Shown here: positions 5,327 through 7,619 of the stretch, in pieces | How positions within the stretch are numbered: the stretch's first letter is position 1 | How the letters are laid out: every line of letters begins with the position of its first letter | DNA from: Coriobacteriia bacterium | GTDB taxonomy: Bacteria; Actinomycetota; Coriobacteriia; Coriobacteriales; QAMH01 | Reading direction: 5' to 3' | Assembly (NCBI GenBank): GCA_900758075.1 | Contig: CAAEQF010000173.1 | Span: forward strand, 1 to 7,619 | Length of the DNA stretch: 7,619 nt | Program-made: the position numbers and the translations under genes | The notes under the pieces: generated by a model | What the model was told of the DNA's origin: nothing | What the model saw: only the letters and a program-made list of their open reading frames with translations | Databases searched by the model: none

Positions 5327-5803
5327 ATGGCAAAGCAATTAGTCGTGGACCCCAAGAAGTGCAAGAACTGCCGAACCTGCGAGCTCGTGTGCTCGTTTCG
5401 GCACTTCGAGGAGTTCAACCCGAGGCTGTCCAACGTGACGGTCTTCCAGTACGAGCAGGCATCCATCACCGTCCCCATCATGTGCATGCAATGCGATGAG
5501 GCTGCATGTGCGGCGACCTGCCCCACCGGAGCGCTCACGCGCGACGCAAATGGCGTCATCACGCACGATGCGAACAAGTGCATCGTATGCAAGATGTGCG
5601 TCAGCGCGTGCCCCCTGGGCAACGTCTCGTACTCCCCCGCGAAGCGCACCATCCACAAATGCGACATGTGCGATGGCGAGACGTGGTGCGCGACCTACTG
5701 CCCGTCTGGTGCGATCAGCGTCGTCGACCCGAACGAGGCCCCCGACAAAAAGCAGCTGGCGGCAGACAAGATGAAGGCAACGCTCGAGGAGGTGCAGGCA
5801 TAA
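5327..5803 (+). CDS. Polyferredoxin with four [4Fe-4S] clusters, electron-transfer partner of AOR, 158 aa
   Basis: Sixteen cysteines fall into four cluster motifs: Cys12/15/18/22, Cys53/56/61/65, Cys85/88/91/95 and Cys112/115/121/125, the second with a 4-residue and the last with a 5-residue middle gap. This is the arrangement of HycB/DmsB-type electron-transfer subunits and of the small subunit of AorAB-type aldehyde oxidoreductases. No signal peptide or membrane segment is present, so it acts in the cytoplasm. The ATG at 5327 is chosen because AAGGAG precedes it by 7 bases and the product begins directly with MAKQLVVDPKKC. An in-frame alternative start 42 bp upstream at 5285 has no such site. 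The stop TAA overlaps the AOR start by one base (TAATG), implying translational coupling. Its role is to shuttle electrons between the tungsten enzyme and a carrier such as ferredoxin or an NAD-linked subunit not present in the window. Confidence 0.93.
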   Translation: MAKQLVVDPKKCKNCRTCELVCSFRHFEEFNPRLSNVTVFQYEQASITVPIMCMQCDEAACAATCPTGALTRDANGVITHDANKCIVCKMCVSACPLGNVSYSPAKRTIHKCDMCDGETWCATYCPSGAISVVDPNEAPDKKQLAADKMKATLEEVQA

Positions 5804-7611
5804 TGATCAGCGCTGGAAAAGGCTGGATGGGCACGCTCATCCGCGTCAACTTGACCGACGGCACCATCCGCAAAGAGCCGCTCGACATGCAAAGCGCCAA
5901 CGATTACGTGGGCGCCCGCGGCCTGGGCACCAAGTACTACTGCGACGAGGTCGACCCCAACATCGACCCTCTCTCCCCCGAGAACAAGATCATCTTCATG
6001 ACCGGCCCTCTGACCGGCACCGCGGCATGCTCGGGCGGACGCTACGACGTCATCTCGAAGGGCCCTTTGACCGGCACGATCGATGCGTCCAACTCCGGCG
6101 GCCACTTTGGCCCCGAGCTCAAGTTTGCCGGCTATGACGGCATCATCTTCGAGGGCAAGGCCGACCATCCCGTCTACCTGCACATCGACGACGAGCTCGT
6201 CGAGTTGCTCGACGCAAGCGAGCTGTGGGGCAAAGACGTCCACTACGCCACCGACGCGCTCGTCGAAAAGCACGGCAGCGTGCGCGTAGCGACCATCGGC
6301 ACCCCGGGCGAGCGCGGTATGCTGTACGCCGGCATCATGAACGACAAGAACCGCGCAGCCGGACGCGGCGGCATGGGCGCCGTCATGGGCAGCAAAAACC
6401 TCAAGGCCGTCGTCGTGCGCGGCACGGGCGGCGTGAAGGTGGCACGCCCCAAAGAATTCATGATGGAGGTCACCAAAGCCCGCGCGACGCTGCAGAGCCA
6501 TCCGGTCACGGGCAACGGCCTGGGCGCGCTCGGCACGCAGATCCTCGTGAACATCGTCAACGAGGTGGGCGGCCTGCCGCTGCACAACGGCCGTGACGGC
6601 TCGTTCTGGGACAAGGCCGACGACACGAGCGGCGAGCGTCTCGCGCAGACCTACCTGGTCAAGAACCAGGGCTGCTTCGGCTGCTCGATTGCCTGCGGCC
6701 GCGTCACAAAGATCGAGGGGCGCGGGAACCTCGACGGCTTGGGCGAGGGCCCCGAGTACGAGGCCGGCTGGAGCTACGGCGCCGCTTGCGGCGTCGCCGA
6801 CCTGGGCGCCATCGTCAAGTGCAACTTCATCTGCAACGAGCAGGGCATGGACCCGATTTCGCTCGGCTCGACCGTCGCCTGCGCAATGGAGCTTTTCGAG
6901 ATGGGCGCCATCCCCGAGGAAGACATCGGGTTCCCCTTGCGCTTCGGCGACGCCGACGCAATGGTCAAACTCACCCAGATGTGCGCCGACGGCGAGGGCT
7001 TTGGCAAGATGATCGGCCAGGGCTCCTACCGCCTGGCAGAGCACTACGGGCACCCCGAGCTCTCCATGAGCGTGAAGAAGCAGGAGATGCCCGCCTACGA
7101 CGGCCGCGCCATCCAGGGCATCGGCCTCGAGTACGCGACGTCCAACCGCGGCGGCTGCCACGTGCGCGGCTACATGATCTCCCCGGAGGTGCTGGGCCTG
7201 CCCGTCAAGATGGACCCGCTCGTCACCGAGGGCAAGGCCGGCATGCTCAAGACGTTCCAGGACCTCACGGCGCTGTGCGACTCGGTGGGCATCTGCCTGT
7301 TCACGACCTTTGCCATCGGGCTGCCCGAGATTGCCGGCCAGTACCGCGAGGCCGTGGGCAGCGACGAATCCGATGAGGAGATCCTGCTCAAGGGCGAGCG
7401 CATCTGGAACCTCGAGAAACGCTACAACATGGCCGCCGGCATCGAGGCGGACACGCTCCCGCCGCGCCTGCTGCGCGAGGCGCTCCCGAGCGGCCCGGCA
7501 AAGGGCAAGGTCAGCGAGCTGCAGACCATGCTCGCCGAGTACTACGAGGAGCGCGGGTGGACCGCCGACGGCGTACCGACCCCCGAAAAGCTCCAGCAGC
7601 TCGGCTTCTAG
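5803..7611 (+). CDS. aor: Aldehyde:ferredoxin oxidoreductase (tungsten, bis-pyranopterin), 602 aa
   Basis: AOR-family enzymes interconvert aldehydes and carboxylates using ferredoxin, with tungsten held by two pyranopterins. The protein has the normal family length. The cofactor loop AGRGGMGAVMGSKNLKAV starts at residue 186. The [4Fe-4S] ligands are Cys291, Cys294, Cys298 (CxxCxxxC) and the distant Cys498 (DSVGIC). Glu318 in GPEYEAGW and His453 in TSNRGGCH sit where the Pyrococcus furiosus AOR active-site Glu313 and His448 would fall by motif spacing. The DGRAIQGIGLEYATSNRGG block begins at 433. The start ATG overlaps the ferredoxin stop and follows GAGGAGGT, which lies within the end of the ferredoxin gene. 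The substrate cannot be read from sequence: aldehydes from amino-acid or alcohol metabolism, or acid reduction, are all possible, and other WOR-type family members are not excluded. The gene is complete, with 8 bp left after its TAG. Confidence 0.95.
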   Translation: MISAGKGWMGTLIRVNLTDGTIRKEPLDMQSANDYVGARGLGTKYYCDEVDPNIDPLSPENKIIFMTGPLTGTAACSGGRYDVISKGPLTGTIDASNSGGHFGPELKFAGYDGIIFEGKADHPVYLHIDDELVELLDASELWGKDVHYATDALVEKHGSVRVATIGTPGERGMLYAGIMNDKNRAAGRGGMGAVMGSKNLKAVVVRGTGGVKVARPKEFMMEVTKARATLQSHPVTGNGLGALGTQILVNIVNEVGGLPLHNGRDGSFWDKADDTSGERLAQTYLVKNQGCFGCSIACGRVTKIEGRGNLDGLGEGPEYEAGWSYGAACGVADLGAIVKCNFICNEQGMDPISLGSTVACAMELFEMGAIPEEDIGFPLRFGDADAMVKLTQMCADGEGFGKMIGQGSYRLAEHYGHPELSMSVKKQEMPAYDGRAIQGIGLEYATSNRGGCHVRGYMISPEVLGLPVKMDPLVTEGKAGMLKTFQDLTALCDSVGICLFTTFAIGLPEIAGQYREAVGSDESDEEILLKGERIWNLEKRYNMAAGIEADTLPPRLLREALPSGPAKGKVSELQTMLAEYYEERGWTADGVPTPEKLQQLGF

Positions 7612-7619
7612 ACCCAAGC

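Noticed and set aside
5695..7617. A 640-codon open frame on the minus strand across the AOR gene
   Set aside because: It is antisense to aor, composed of Ala/Val/Asp/His repeats without any motif, and is a GC-skew shadow.

Overview
This is a GC-rich, gene-dense bacterial window. Its content (a tungsten aldehyde:ferredoxin oxidoreductase with a polyferredoxin, a stand-alone LUD-domain protein, a CcdA-type membrane protein, and a membrane c-di-GMP phosphodiesterase) points to a strict or facultative anaerobe. A high-GC Coriobacteriia/Eggerthellaceae-type actinobacterium is my best guess; this is inferred from gene content and codon bias, not from a marker gene.

Left part (1-1214): on the minus strand lie the first 65 codons of a DltA-like AMP-forming ligase (cut by the window edge) and, upstream of it, a LUD-domain protein starting at a GTG (912). 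The 913-1112 gap carries divergent promoter-like sequences: a perfect TATAAT facing the LUD gene, and a TTGATA-18-TATGAT promoter facing right. The rightward promoter leads to a 33-codon hydrophobic peptide gene (1113-1214) with its own Shine-Dalgarno.

Middle part (1265-5127, all minus strand): a 648-aa protein with about seven membrane segments, a GGDEF-like domain that has lost its signature, and an apparently intact EAL domain. Next comes a scrambled locus holding the first half of a ccdA gene, broken by a one-base frameshift. It ends at the GWTPC motif and runs into the tail of an unrelated, unrecognised gene in a third reading frame. Upstream of it is a class II Fic protein with a winged-helix tail, whose Fic motif has Arg in place of the catalytic His and Thr in place of the acidic residue.

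Right part (5327-7611, plus strand): a tight two-gene operon, a four-cluster ferredoxin and a full-length 602-aa aldehyde:ferredoxin oxidoreductase, overlapping by one base. The ferredoxin would carry electrons to or from the tungsten enzyme in the cytoplasm. The 199-bp gap between fic and this operon is divergent and contains nested inverted repeats. No tRNA, rRNA, CRISPR array or insertion sequence was seen.

The most unusual items are the catalytically altered Fic protein, the small membrane-peptide gene and the three-frame ccdA chimera. I see no clear multi-gene novel system.
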